From positions 1-28,876 of the IMG/VR virus record IMGVR_UViG_3300046727_000437: a DNA stretch of 28,876 nt. One strand, 5' to 3'. The notes under the pieces are model-generated. The model saw nothing but the letters and a program-made list of their open reading frames with translations. It was not told the DNA's origin and did not search any database. Below, piece by piece: positions 1 through 7,031 of this stretch. This stretch comes from a virus. Made by a program: the position numbers and the translations under genes. Positions within the stretch are counted from its first letter, which is position 1, and each line of letters starts with the position of its first letter.

Positions 1-135
1 TCCTTCTCGCCCAACGTGATGGACAAGTCGACGAGGGAGGGGCTGAAGAGCTTCTTCACCAATCCGCAACTGCACGCCCGAGAGGTCGCGCATCAGGCGT
101 TGCAGGATTTGAAGAAAGCCAAGCGCTGGGCCTGA
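1..135 (+). CDS. C-terminal end of an unrecognised phage gene (partial)
   Basis: An open frame enters from the left edge and ends in TGA at 133-135, leaving 44 residues that finish in KKAKRWA. The tail is polar and helical-looking (LHAREVAHQALQDLKKAK). It sits 32 bases upstream of the capsid gene, where phages often have a scaffold, protease or minor head gene, but the fragment is too short to assign. The GC-rich wobble pattern matches the genes that follow. Function unknown. Confidence 0.6.
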   Translation, partial: SFSPNVMDKSTREGLKSFFTNPQLHAREVAHQALQDLKKAKRWA

Positions 136-167
136 AGGGCGAAACAGGGGACCTTTAGGAGAAAGAA

Positions 168-1181
168 ATGCCGATTGGCGGCGGATTGCTTCCAGGTACT
201 GGCTCTACACAGTACAACGAACTGACCTACATTACGCGCCGGGCCTTCATCCCGAAGATGGTGGTGCAGATCTACAACAGCACCCCATTGCTGGCGGCGA
301 TGATCGCCAACTCGCAGACCGCGACCGGCGGCGTGTCGAGCGTCACGGCTCCGGTGCAGGGCCAGACCTTCACCAACGCGCAATGGTCCGATTACTCGGG
401 CTCGTTCGCGCAGCCGATCGTGCAGCAAGGCGCATTCAACGCCGAGTTCAATCTGAAGCTGATGATCTGCCCGGTGCCCTTCCTCGGCATGGAAGGCGCG
501 GTGCAGCAGGATCACGCGATCATTCCGCTGATCGAAGCGCGCATGAACGATGCCACCAACAACATGATGGATGGCATGGCGACGGCGCTTTACAACAACA
601 CCACCAACAGCCAGCAATTCATCGGCCTCCCCGCGGCGATCGATGACGGCACGGGGACCGCGACCTACGGCAACATCACGCGCTCGACCACGACCAACCC
701 CTGGTGGCGCTCGAAGATCTACACGCCGGGCGCGGTCAACCCGACGCGGGCGCTCATGCTGCAGTTCATCAGCGGGACCGTGAAGAACGGCGCGGAAGTG
801 CCGACCTTCGGCCTCTGCGGCTTCGGCACCTGGACCTTGCTGGCGAACGATTACATCGCGCAAGAGACCTACATGATCACGCCGGGCACGGGGTTCGACG
901 AGGGCGAAGGCCCGCGCGCCGCGTTCCGCGCGCTGATGGTCGCGGGCGTGCCGGTCTATGCCGATCCGTACTGCCCCGAAGGCACGGTGTACTTCGTCAA
1001 CACGAACTACTTGAACCTCTATATTCACGAGGCCGGGTCGTTCGTCTTCACCGGCTTCGAGTCGACCCTGCCGAACTGGCAGATCGGCTATGTCGGCGCG
1101 GTGCTGATGATCGCCGAGTTGGTAAACGTCAAGCCTCGATCGATGACGAAGATCACCGGCCTCAACTCGATTGCGCTCTGA
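168..1181 (+). CDS. Major capsid protein (HK97-fold type, probable)
   Basis: This 337-residue protein is the probable main head shell subunit. It starts at ATG 168 behind a good Shine-Dalgarno (AGGAG, 157-161). Length, low Cys content, an early aromatic stretch (YITRRAFIPKMVVQIYNSTP), a helix rich in Asn/Met (MNDATNNMMDGMATALYNN, about residues 126-144) and a C-terminal beta-rich part (VGAVLMIAELVNVKPRSMTK) fit HK97-fold capsid proteins of podovirus-like phages. It is followed by a small structural protein and a head-tail adaptor, the order expected for a head gene block. The family is inferred from style and context, since no single diagnostic motif is visible; another abundant virion protein is the alternative. 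Confidence 0.7.
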   Translation: MPIGGGLLPGTGSTQYNELTYITRRAFIPKMVVQIYNSTPLLAAMIANSQTATGGVSSVTAPVQGQTFTNAQWSDYSGSFAQPIVQQGAFNAEFNLKLMICPVPFLGMEGAVQQDHAIIPLIEARMNDATNNMMDGMATALYNNTTNSQQFIGLPAAIDDGTGTATYGNITRSTTTNPWWRSKIYTPGAVNPTRALMLQFISGTVKNGAEVPTFGLCGFGTWTLLANDYIAQETYMITPGTGFDEGEGPRAAFRALMVAGVPVYADPYCPEGTVYFVNTNYLNLYIHEAGSFVFTGFESTLPNWQIGYVGAVLMIAELVNVKPRSMTKITGLNSIAL

Positions 1182-1195
1182 AGGAGGGCTGAACC

Positions 1196-1531
1196 ATGGC
1201 TGGCTATATCGGCTCTCTCGCCCCGACCAAGATCCTCTTGTCGAGCGGCAACACCAACACCCCGGCGGCCTTCTTCTCCACGACCACGATGTCGGCCAAC
1301 ACCACGGGCAACGTCGTGCCGGTCGGCATCTGGCTGATCCCGTCGACCGCCAACGTGGTGCTGCAAGCGAACAACGGCACAGCGATGGTCAATGTCGGCG
1401 TGAGCGGCGCGGGCGGATTTATCCTCTCCGACGGCATCAACGTGCAACTGCTGGCCTCGGCCAACGTCGCGGCGGTGACGCTGATCGGCATCGACGGCGG
1501 CATCCCGATCACCAACACGTTCAGCACGTGA
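1196..1531 (+). CDS. Small capsid-associated (decoration-like) structural protein
   Basis: A 111-residue protein beginning right after the capsid gene, with a strong ribosome site (GGAGGG, in AAGGAGGGCTGAACC before ATG) spanning the capsid stop. It is rich in Ala, Thr, Val, Asn and Gly, with alternating hydrophobic strands (VVLQANNGTAMVNVGVSGAG, VAAVTLIGIDGGIP) and no Cys, typical of small all-beta decoration or head-stabilising proteins. The composition resembles the 110-residue protein at 5418-5750. No named family is recognised; the role is inferred from position, strong translation signal and beta-rich sequence. Confidence 0.55.
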   Translation: MAGYIGSLAPTKILLSSGNTNTPAAFFSTTTMSANTTGNVVPVGIWLIPSTANVVLQANNGTAMVNVGVSGAGGFILSDGINVQLLASANVAAVTLIGIDGGIPITNTFST

Positions 1532-1595
1532 GCCGTATCCCATCATCCATCTCATGTGGTTGCGGTCCCCGCTGCATCTGTGTGTGGATGAGCAG

Positions 1596-1629
1596 GTCCC
1601 CTTTCTCATCGGAAGGTGGGAAGGGGGAC
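1596..1629 (+). terminator. Imperfect hairpin between structural genes
   Basis: In the 120-base gap between the small structural gene and the adaptor gene, GTCCCCTTTC pairs imperfectly with GGGAAGGGGGAC (one bulge). No U-tract follows, so it is more likely an mRNA processing or attenuation hairpin reducing read-through from the highly expressed head genes than a full terminator. Confidence 0.3.
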
Positions 1630-1651
1630 TGAGCTTCAACGATGAGGAAAC

Positions 1652-2500
1652 ATGGCGGCCACGCTGCAAGATTATGTGAACGAATGCCGCTTGCTTTTGC
1701 ATGATGCAAACGCGAACTTTTACACCAATCCCGAACTGATCTCGCAGATCAACGCCGCCCGCGAGCGGGTGGTGCGCGACACCGGCTGTCTCAGGACGCT
1801 GCAAGTCACCCAGGTTCCGGCCCCGCCGCCGCCCTCCGGTAATCCCAACCCGGTGCCGTGGACAGCCAACACGCTCGAGACCATCGGCACGTTCGTCTTC
1901 TCCAACATCTTCACCTATCGCGTCAGTCAGACCGGGACCTCGGGCGCGACCGCGCCGGTCTACCCGACCGCGACCGCGCAGATCCCGCCCTCGACGCCGT
2001 TCGCCGACGGCACCGCGATGCTGCAATTCGTGCAGAACGTCGAGATCCTGCCTTACGCGGTGCTGCCCAATTCGCTCTCGACCATCGACGTGCTGGCCAT
2101 CAACGTCTACTGGGGCAACAGCCGCATCCCGCTGCGCTACCTGCCGTGGCGCGAGTTCAACGCGCAGCTGCGCTACTGGCAGAACTACATCGGGCGGCCG
2201 GTGTGCTTTTCGGTCTACGGCCAGAGCACGCTCTATCTCGCGCCCGTGCCCGACCAGGTCTACCCGATGGAGCTCGACACGGTGATCCTGCCGCAGCCGC
2301 TGGTGAGCCTCGCCGATGTCGACGTGATCAACGACCCGTTCACCACGGCGGTCGGCTACTACGCCTGCCACAAGGCGAAGTTCAAAGAGCAGTCGTTCGG
2401 CGAGAGCGACATCTTCTATCAGAAATACAAGGACCAGATCCAGGCGATCCAGGTCGCCATCATGACCGGCCGCATCCCCAACCCCTACGCGCAGATGTGA
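1652..2500 (+). CDS. Head-tail adaptor protein (podovirus/Su10-like, probable)
   Basis: This 282-residue protein is probably the adaptor ring between portal and tail. The N-terminus (LQDYVNECRLLLHDANANFY, then ELISQINAARERVVRDTG) is the helical opening seen in phage adaptors of the Su10/gp6 type, and the C-terminal half ends in a helical segment (VGYYACHKAKFKEQSFGESD, YQKYKDQIQAI). Between them lies a proline hinge (PAPPPPSG, about 57-63) and an inserted beta module around residues 74-130 with the pattern TSGATAPVYP...DGTAMLQF, which resembles small modules common in phage fibres. Start ATG follows GAGGAAAC. It lies directly before the large nozzle-like gene, as expected for a neck block. Confidence 0.6.
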   Translation: MAATLQDYVNECRLLLHDANANFYTNPELISQINAARERVVRDTGCLRTLQVTQVPAPPPPSGNPNPVPWTANTLETIGTFVFSNIFTYRVSQTGTSGATAPVYPTATAQIPPSTPFADGTAMLQFVQNVEILPYAVLPNSLSTIDVLAINVYWGNSRIPLRYLPWREFNAQLRYWQNYIGRPVCFSVYGQSTLYLAPVPDQVYPMELDTVILPQPLVSLADVDVINDPFTTAVGYYACHKAKFKEQSFGESDIFYQKYKDQIQAIQVAIMTGRIPNPYAQM

Positions 2501-2503
2501 GCC

Positions 2504-4480
2504 ATGGCCGTCACCGAACGGGTCAAGCAATACCACATCGTCAAAAGCTTCAAGGGGCTGAACACCAAGGCCAACCGGACGGCGATCGACCAGAACGAGT
2601 TCTCCTGGCTCGAGAACGCGATGCCGATCGGCGACAGCAACGTGCGGATCGTGCCGACGGTCTCGGCCCCGCTCACCCTGGCGCGCGATCCCGTGCTCTG
2701 GGACGCGCCGGTCTCGGCCCTCACCTCCGACAATGTCGAGTTGCACGACTACGTCTTCGCTTTCGAGACCAACGGGCGCTTGCAGGCTTACGACCTCACC
2801 ACCGCCGCGCTGCTCACCCTCGCCACGGTCGGGTTCTTCAACCCGGCGGGCGCGGAGATCACGCAATGGAAGAACGAGCGCATCATCATCGGCGACCCGA
2901 CCAAGGGGCTCTTTTCCTGGGACGGCAACGCGCTCGTCACGATCGGCTCGGTCGGCTTCATCGGCATCACCAATCCCGGCACCGGCTACACCAGCGCCCC
3001 CGTGGTGGTCATCGGCGCGCCGGGCGATCCCAATGGCGAGCAGGCGGTCGGCGAGGCGACGATCACCGGCAACTCAGTCGCGGGCGTGTTCCTGACCCAA
3101 CCCGGCACCGGCTACAGCGCCCCGCCCGCCATCAGCTTCACGGGCGGCGGCGGCACGGGCGCGACCGCCATCGCCAGCCTCATCACCTTCGCGACCGGCA
3201 CCTTGCAACTGGTCGTCGCGGCCGGCGGCAACGGCTACACCTCGACCCCGACGATCACCATCTCGGGCGGCGGGGGCAGCGGCGCGGCGGCCACGCCGAT
3301 CGTGTTCGGCAATTCTCTGACCTCGGTGGTGATGACCAATCCCGGCACCGGCTACACCGACGCCTCGACCGTAACCGCGACGGTGTCGGGCGGCGGCGGC
3401 TCGGGCGCGGTGCTGACCCCGGTGGTGACCAGCGACCCGATCAGCGACGTCGCAACCTTCTCGGGCCGCGTCTGGGTCGCGCAAGGCCGCATCATCACCT
3501 TCAGCGCCGCGGGCTCCTACAACGACTTCATCTCGGTCTCGGCGGGCAACTTCGTCGCCACCGACACGACCCTGCACGGCAACATCAACGCGCTCCTCGC
3601 CGCCAACAACTTCCTCTACTGGTGGGGGGCCGACTCGATCAACGTCTTCAGCGACGTGCAGGTCAACGGCACCACGGGCGCGACCGTCTTCACCAACACC
3701 AACATCTCGGCCTCGATCGGCACCGAGCTCGTGCACGCGATCTTCCCGTATTTCCGCAGCATTTTGTTCATGAACCGCTACGGGATCTATGCGCTGGTGG
3801 GATCGACCACGACCAAGCTGTCGGACGCGCTCGACGGCCTCTTCCCGCTGATCGACTTCTCCAAGCCGGTCACGGGCGGGCAGGTGCTGATCTACAACAT
3901 CCTCTGCGCCGCGTTCAATTTCTACTACATGGACCCGGTGCGAGGGACGATCCCGCTGCAGGTCGTGTTCTTCGACAAGAAATGGTTCCTGACCAATCAG
4001 GGCGCGATCAACCTGACCACCAGCATACCGTTCCGCGGCCTCATCCACCTTTACGGCACGGGCGGCACCAACCTCCTCAACCTCTACACCGACACTGTCA
4101 GCGCGATCGCCTCGAAGATGCAGATGGCGCTCAGTCACATCGGCGATCCGGTCAGGGACAAGCAGGCGCTGAAGTTCGGCATCGAGGTGACCTCGTCGAT
4201 CGGCGTGGCGCTCGAGGCGACCATCGATTCTGAGATCCGGCAGAGCCCGCTCTATCCCTTCAACACCGTGATCAACTGGATCAACAACAGCAGCCAGGTG
4301 ATCGGCTGGTACAACAACAGCCTCGTCACGCTCTACTGGCTGGGCGGCTACGGCTACCAGCTGTTCAAGACCGACGCGCAGCAGAACGGCAAGTATTTGG
4401 GGCTGACGATCACGAGCAACGCGGCGCAGTTCACCCTCAACACGATCGAGTACGAACTCGAATATGGAGCGCGCTTTTAG
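2504..4480 (+). CDS. Large tail nozzle/stopper-like protein with four Gly-rich repeats
   Basis: A 658-residue virion protein beginning 3 bases after the adaptor stop. The N-terminal motif KSFKGLNTKANRT...NEFSWLENAMP (about 14-42) is shared by large podovirus tail proteins that follow the adaptor; predicted role is the tail nozzle or tail tube. Residues about 155-307 hold four degenerate repeats of the form NPGTGYT-AP-V-ISGGGGSGA, a beta module that recurs in phage surface proteins and is probably an insertion. The C-terminal half returns to a beta-rich aromatic sequence ending ELEYGARF. The next gene starts at the base after its stop. Nozzle is a context-based call; a tail hub or stabiliser is possible. 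Confidence 0.5.
   Translation: MAVTERVKQYHIVKSFKGLNTKANRTAIDQNEFSWLENAMPIGDSNVRIVPTVSAPLTLARDPVLWDAPVSALTSDNVELHDYVFAFETNGRLQAYDLTTAALLTLATVGFFNPAGAEITQWKNERIIIGDPTKGLFSWDGNALVTIGSVGFIGITNPGTGYTSAPVVVIGAPGDPNGEQAVGEATITGNSVAGVFLTQPGTGYSAPPAISFTGGGGTGATAIASLITFATGTLQLVVAAGGNGYTSTPTITISGGGGSGAAATPIVFGNSLTSVVMTNPGTGYTDASTVTATVSGGGGSGAVLTPVVTSDPISDVATFSGRVWVAQGRIITFSAAGSYNDFISVSAGNFVATDTTLHGNINALLAANNFLYWWGADSINVFSDVQVNGTTGATVFTNTNISASIGTELVHAIFPYFRSILFMNRYGIYALVGSTTTKLSDALDGLFPLIDFSKPVTGGQVLIYNILCAAFNFYYMDPVRGTIPLQVVFFDKKWFLTNQGAINLTTSIPFRGLIHLYGTGGTNLLNLYTDTVSAIASKMQMALSHIGDPVRDKQALKFGIEVTSSIGVALEATIDSEIRQSPLYPFNTVINWINNSSQVIGWYNNSLVTLYWLGGYGYQLFKTDAQQNGKYLGLTITSNAAQFTLNTIEYELEYGARF
2966..3426 (+). 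repeat. Four tandem degenerate coding repeats (PGTGYT...GGGGSGA)
   Basis: Four units of roughly 38-45 codons inside the nozzle-like gene, each starting with (N/Q)PGTGY or GGNGY and, in units 2-4, ending in GGGG(S/T)GA. DNA echoes include repeated CCCGGCACCGGCTAC. The repeat number could vary by recombination; the module type is found in exposed loops of virion proteins. Confidence 0.75.
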
Positions 4481-5404
4481 ATGCCGACGCTACCGATCAC
4501 GGTCCCGAACGTCTTCGCCAATGCGACCAGCAACATCGCCTTGTCCTTGCTGGATGCGGATTTCCAGACCGTCGCGCAGGCGATCAACGGCATCGGCAAC
4601 GGCAGCACGCCGCTCACCAACGTCACGATCACGGGCGGCACCGTCAGCGGCGTCGTCGTCTCGAGCGTTCCGACCAGCGGACAATGCCGGTTCGCTTTTA
4701 TCAGCGCCACGCAATGCGCGCTCGTCCCCTATAGCGGGCAATACATTCAGATCGCGGGCGTTCTGCGCGCCATTCCGGCAGCGGGCGTCACGCTCGGCAA
4801 TGGCGGACTCACAGCCAATACGGGTTACTACGTTTATGTCTACAACAGCGGCGGCACTCTGGCGCTCGAGGCGTCAACCACGGCCGCCGTCCCCGACACG
4901 ACGCCCGGCAACGTCGGCATCGTGATCAAGAGCGGCGATAATTCGCGCAGTATGGTCGGCCGAGTATTCATGAATAACGATGGTCAATTTTCTCAAGGAG
5001 CCGCCGACAGCGGCAACGCGATCGTTCACGGCGTGGCGTCGTATTTCAATCGCAGCATGAACATGACCGGCGTCGGCATCAGCGGCACGATAAGCGGAGG
5101 GTCGCCAGTGGCGATTTCCGGGGCCATAAGGCTCTCGAGTTGGGAAGACGAGGCTGTGGTGCTGGCCGTTTCAGGCTACTGCATCAACCAGGGAGCCACA
5201 GGAGCGAATGCGAGCATCCAAGTCTTTATCAACGGCGCTTTCACCAACTGGCAGTCATTCATGAGTCTACCCGCAGGGGCCGCCGGCTCGATAGCGGCCA
5301 GTTTTATCGCTGGTCCCCAAAGCAGTTCTTATTATCAAATTTTGGCTCAGTGCCCCAACCCTCTGCTTACCAGCGGATCATTTTGGATAACGACAAACAA
5401 ATGA
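4481..5404 (+). CDS. Putative tail fibre / receptor-contact protein
   Basis: A 307-residue beta-rich protein starting at the base after the previous stop. Residues 1-50 are helical (ANATSNIALSLLDADFQTVA) and probably form the virion anchor. The middle has the fibre-like pattern LTANTGYYVYVYNSGGTLAL, and the C-terminal 150 residues form a separate sandwich-like part ending SGSFWITTNK. From about 4960 the DNA becomes visibly richer in A/T (for example GGTCAATTTTCTCAAGGAG), unlike the flanking genes, suggesting the receptor-binding end was exchanged. No specific family is recognised; the assignment rests on position between tail and internal genes and on composition. Confidence 0.5.
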   Translation: MPTLPITVPNVFANATSNIALSLLDADFQTVAQAINGIGNGSTPLTNVTITGGTVSGVVVSSVPTSGQCRFAFISATQCALVPYSGQYIQIAGVLRAIPAAGVTLGNGGLTANTGYYVYVYNSGGTLALEASTTAAVPDTTPGNVGIVIKSGDNSRSMVGRVFMNNDGQFSQGAADSGNAIVHGVASYFNRSMNMTGVGISGTISGGSPVAISGAIRLSSWEDEAVVLAVSGYCINQGATGANASIQVFINGAFTNWQSFMSLPAGAAGSIAASFIAGPQSSSYYQILAQCPNPLLTSGSFWITTNK

Positions 5405-5417
5405 GGATGCGACACCC

Positions 5418-5750
5418 ATGAGCGTCGGCAACGCCTTCACCCCATCCGGCAACACGGTGACCTTCACCGCCAACGTCGCCGCGCCCACCGCAGTGCAGGC
5501 GATCTCCATCCCCGGCAGCGGGCAGTACCGCGTCGTCAACGCGGGCACGTCGGACGTCTATATCGGCAGCGGCGCGACCGCGGCGGCGGCCAATGCGAGC
5601 GCGGTGATCATCGGCACCAGCAACGCGGTCACCTTCCTGCTGCTGGGGCGCACGGTCGAGGTGTTGAGCCTCGCGCCGAATTTGTTCTTCACCGGGATCA
5701 CGGCGGCGGGCGGGTCGTCGGTGCTGATCACGCCCGGAGATGGATCATGA
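5418..5750 (+). CDS. Small beta-rich structural protein
   Basis: A 110-residue protein rich in Ala, Thr, Val, Gly and Ser with no Cys. Its pattern (IPGSGQYRVVNAGTSDVYIG, then TVEVLSLAPNLFFTGIT) is typical of small phage capsid or fibre accessory proteins with a beta-barrel fold. It overlaps the next gene by four bases (ATGA), indicating translational coupling with the C1q-like protein. It resembles in style the 111-residue protein after the capsid gene. Specific function unknown. Confidence 0.5.
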   Translation: MSVGNAFTPSGNTVTFTANVAAPTAVQAISIPGSGQYRVVNAGTSDVYIGSGATAAAANASAVIIGTSNAVTFLLLGRTVEVLSLAPNLFFTGITAAGGSSVLITPGDGS

Positions 5751-6223
5751 CGCTGCGCGCGGTTTCCGGAGCGCCCTCCGTCGCCGCCCTCACCGCTTCG
5801 CTCGGCACGCCGAATTTCAGCGTCGGCCTCACCACCGCCAGCACCGCCGCCTCTGCCAACATCGCGTTGAAAGTGCCCTTCAACAACATCGATTGGGATA
5901 GCGGCGGATTTTGGAATGCGGGCCTGTTCCGCTTCCTGCCCACCATCGCAGGCACCTATCAGATTTCATTGACGGTTTATGCCAACGGCGCGACGGTCAT
6001 AGGTTGCAATCCGATGATCTATCTCAATGGTGCCGAGTGGCGTCGCTCGGGCGATGGCGCTGCCACTCCTGTCGCTTACACCGTTACCGCTTTGGCAAAG
6101 CTCAACGGCACGACCGACTACATCGAAGGCTGGGCACGTATGAATGGTACGACTTTGAGCATCCTGGGCTCGGCGCTGCCCAATCCCGTGACCTGGATGC
6201 AAGGCTTACGCATAGGCCCGTAG
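5747..6223 (+). CDS. C1q/TNF-like jelly-roll fibre-tip protein (putative)
   Basis: A 158-residue protein with the hallmark order of C1q-like domains: a Phe/Asn-rich strand (LKVPFNNIDWDSGGFWNAG), then FRFLPTIAGTYQISLTVYAN (the F-P-G-Y core strand), a strand with MIYLNGAEWRR, and a terminal strand TTLSILGSALPNP (residues about 45-155). Such domains form trimeric tips on phage fibres and bind surface glycans or proteins. It overlaps the previous gene by ATGA and is followed after one base by the next ATG. The C1q call rests on the strand pattern; a generic jelly roll is the alternative. Confidence 0.5.
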   Translation: MTLRAVSGAPSVAALTASLGTPNFSVGLTTASTAASANIALKVPFNNIDWDSGGFWNAGLFRFLPTIAGTYQISLTVYANGATVIGCNPMIYLNGAEWRRSGDGAATPVAYTVTALAKLNGTTDYIEGWARMNGTTLSILGSALPNPVTWMQGLRIGP

Positions 6224-6224
6224 C

Positions 6225-6569
6225 ATGGACATGAGCGCGCTGTCATCGGCCGAGTTCGGCAACGTCGAGTCGCTCAATGCGATGCTGTTCGAGAACGGCA
6301 TGCAGCATCAGCTCTTCCGCGACACCGTGTTTCGTTTGGGCCAGGGCGTGCCGGCTTATCCGCTGATGGAAGCCGATGTCGACAACCTCGACGACTGGCT
6401 GATCGCGCATCAGGACGAGCATCAGGCTTATGCGTCGCTCTTGGGCCTCAACAACCCGTTCAACCTCCTCGATGTCGACTGGAACGACCAGGATCAGTTC
6501 TACGACTGGATCTCGTCGCATTTGTTCATCCACGAGACGATTGCGAGCGCCTTGGGCGTCGTCGGATGA
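6225..6569 (+). CDS. Hypothetical acidic phage protein
   Basis: A 114-residue acidic, mostly helical protein (LNAMLFENGMQHQLFRDTVF, then DDWLIAHQDEHQAYASLLGL). A second in-frame ATG at 6231 could be the real start. It begins one base after the C1q-like gene and overlaps the next gene by ATGA. His, Asp, Glu and aromatic residues are abundant and Cys is absent. No family recognised; the position between fibre and internal protein genes suggests a virion assembly role. Confidence 0.5.
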   Translation: MDMSALSSAEFGNVESLNAMLFENGMQHQLFRDTVFRLGQGVPAYPLMEADVDNLDDWLIAHQDEHQAYASLLGLNNPFNLLDVDWNDQDQFYDWISSHLFIHETIASALGVVG

Positions 6570-7030
6570 GCCCGCCAAACCCGCCCCAGCAAGGCCCGGA
6601 CCCGCAGCAGGCGGCGCAAGTCGGCAGCGACGTGATGGAGATCCTCTGGGCGAGCGCGCAGAAAGAGGGCTTGCCGCAAGGGATGACGCGCGATCGCTAC
6701 CTCGGCGCTGTCGCGCAGAAGATCAAGTCGGGATCGGCGCTGACACAAATTGGCAAGACCGTGTTTTTATTGACGCCAATAGCGCCTTACACGCTGGAGC
6801 TTCACACCTCGACGATCGAGGACGGCAAGGCGCTGGTGCAGCGCTATGTGACGGCGGCGAAGACGGCCAAGCAACACGGCATCAAGAAGATCATCTCTTA
6901 CGCCGACAGCCCGGCCTTCGTGAAGCTGGCGCAAGCGACCAAGCTGCCGGTGAAGATCACGCAAGAGCCGCACATGGACGAGATCACCGGGCAGATGCGC
7001 CCGATGTACAAATTCGAGTTGGATCTCTGA
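6566..7030 (+). CDS. Hypothetical virion-module protein
   Basis: A 154-residue protein with a Pro/Gln-rich start (SPPNPPQQGPDPQQAA) followed by a mixed alpha/beta domain: a helix VMEILWASAQKEG, a strand TVFLLTPIAPYTLELHTSTI, a helix ALVQRYVTAAKTAKQHG, a strand KKIISYADSP, and a terminal strand MYKFELDL. This order loosely recalls GNAT-fold proteins found among podovirus internal virion genes, but no acetyl-CoA motif is clear. Translationally coupled to the previous gene by ATGA and followed one base later by a large internal-type protein. The GNAT idea is inference only. Confidence 0.45.
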   Translation: MSPPNPPQQGPDPQQAAQVGSDVMEILWASAQKEGLPQGMTRDRYLGAVAQKIKSGSALTQIGKTVFLLTPIAPYTLELHTSTIEDGKALVQRYVTAAKTAKQHGIKKIISYADSPAFVKLAQATKLPVKITQEPHMDEITGQMRPMYKFELDL

Positions 7031-7031
7031 C

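Noticed and set aside
1088-2866. Long leftward open frame (592 codons) opposite the capsid and adaptor genes
   Set aside because: It is a mirror of GC-rich codons on the other strand: Arg/His/Asp/Val-rich, no recognisable domain, no ribosome site, and it crosses several well-supported genes.
1858-4233. Rightward alternate-frame open frame (791 codons) over adaptor and nozzle genes
   Set aside because: Arg/His/Pro/Gln-rich shadow of the GC-rich coding frame, with no folded-domain pattern.
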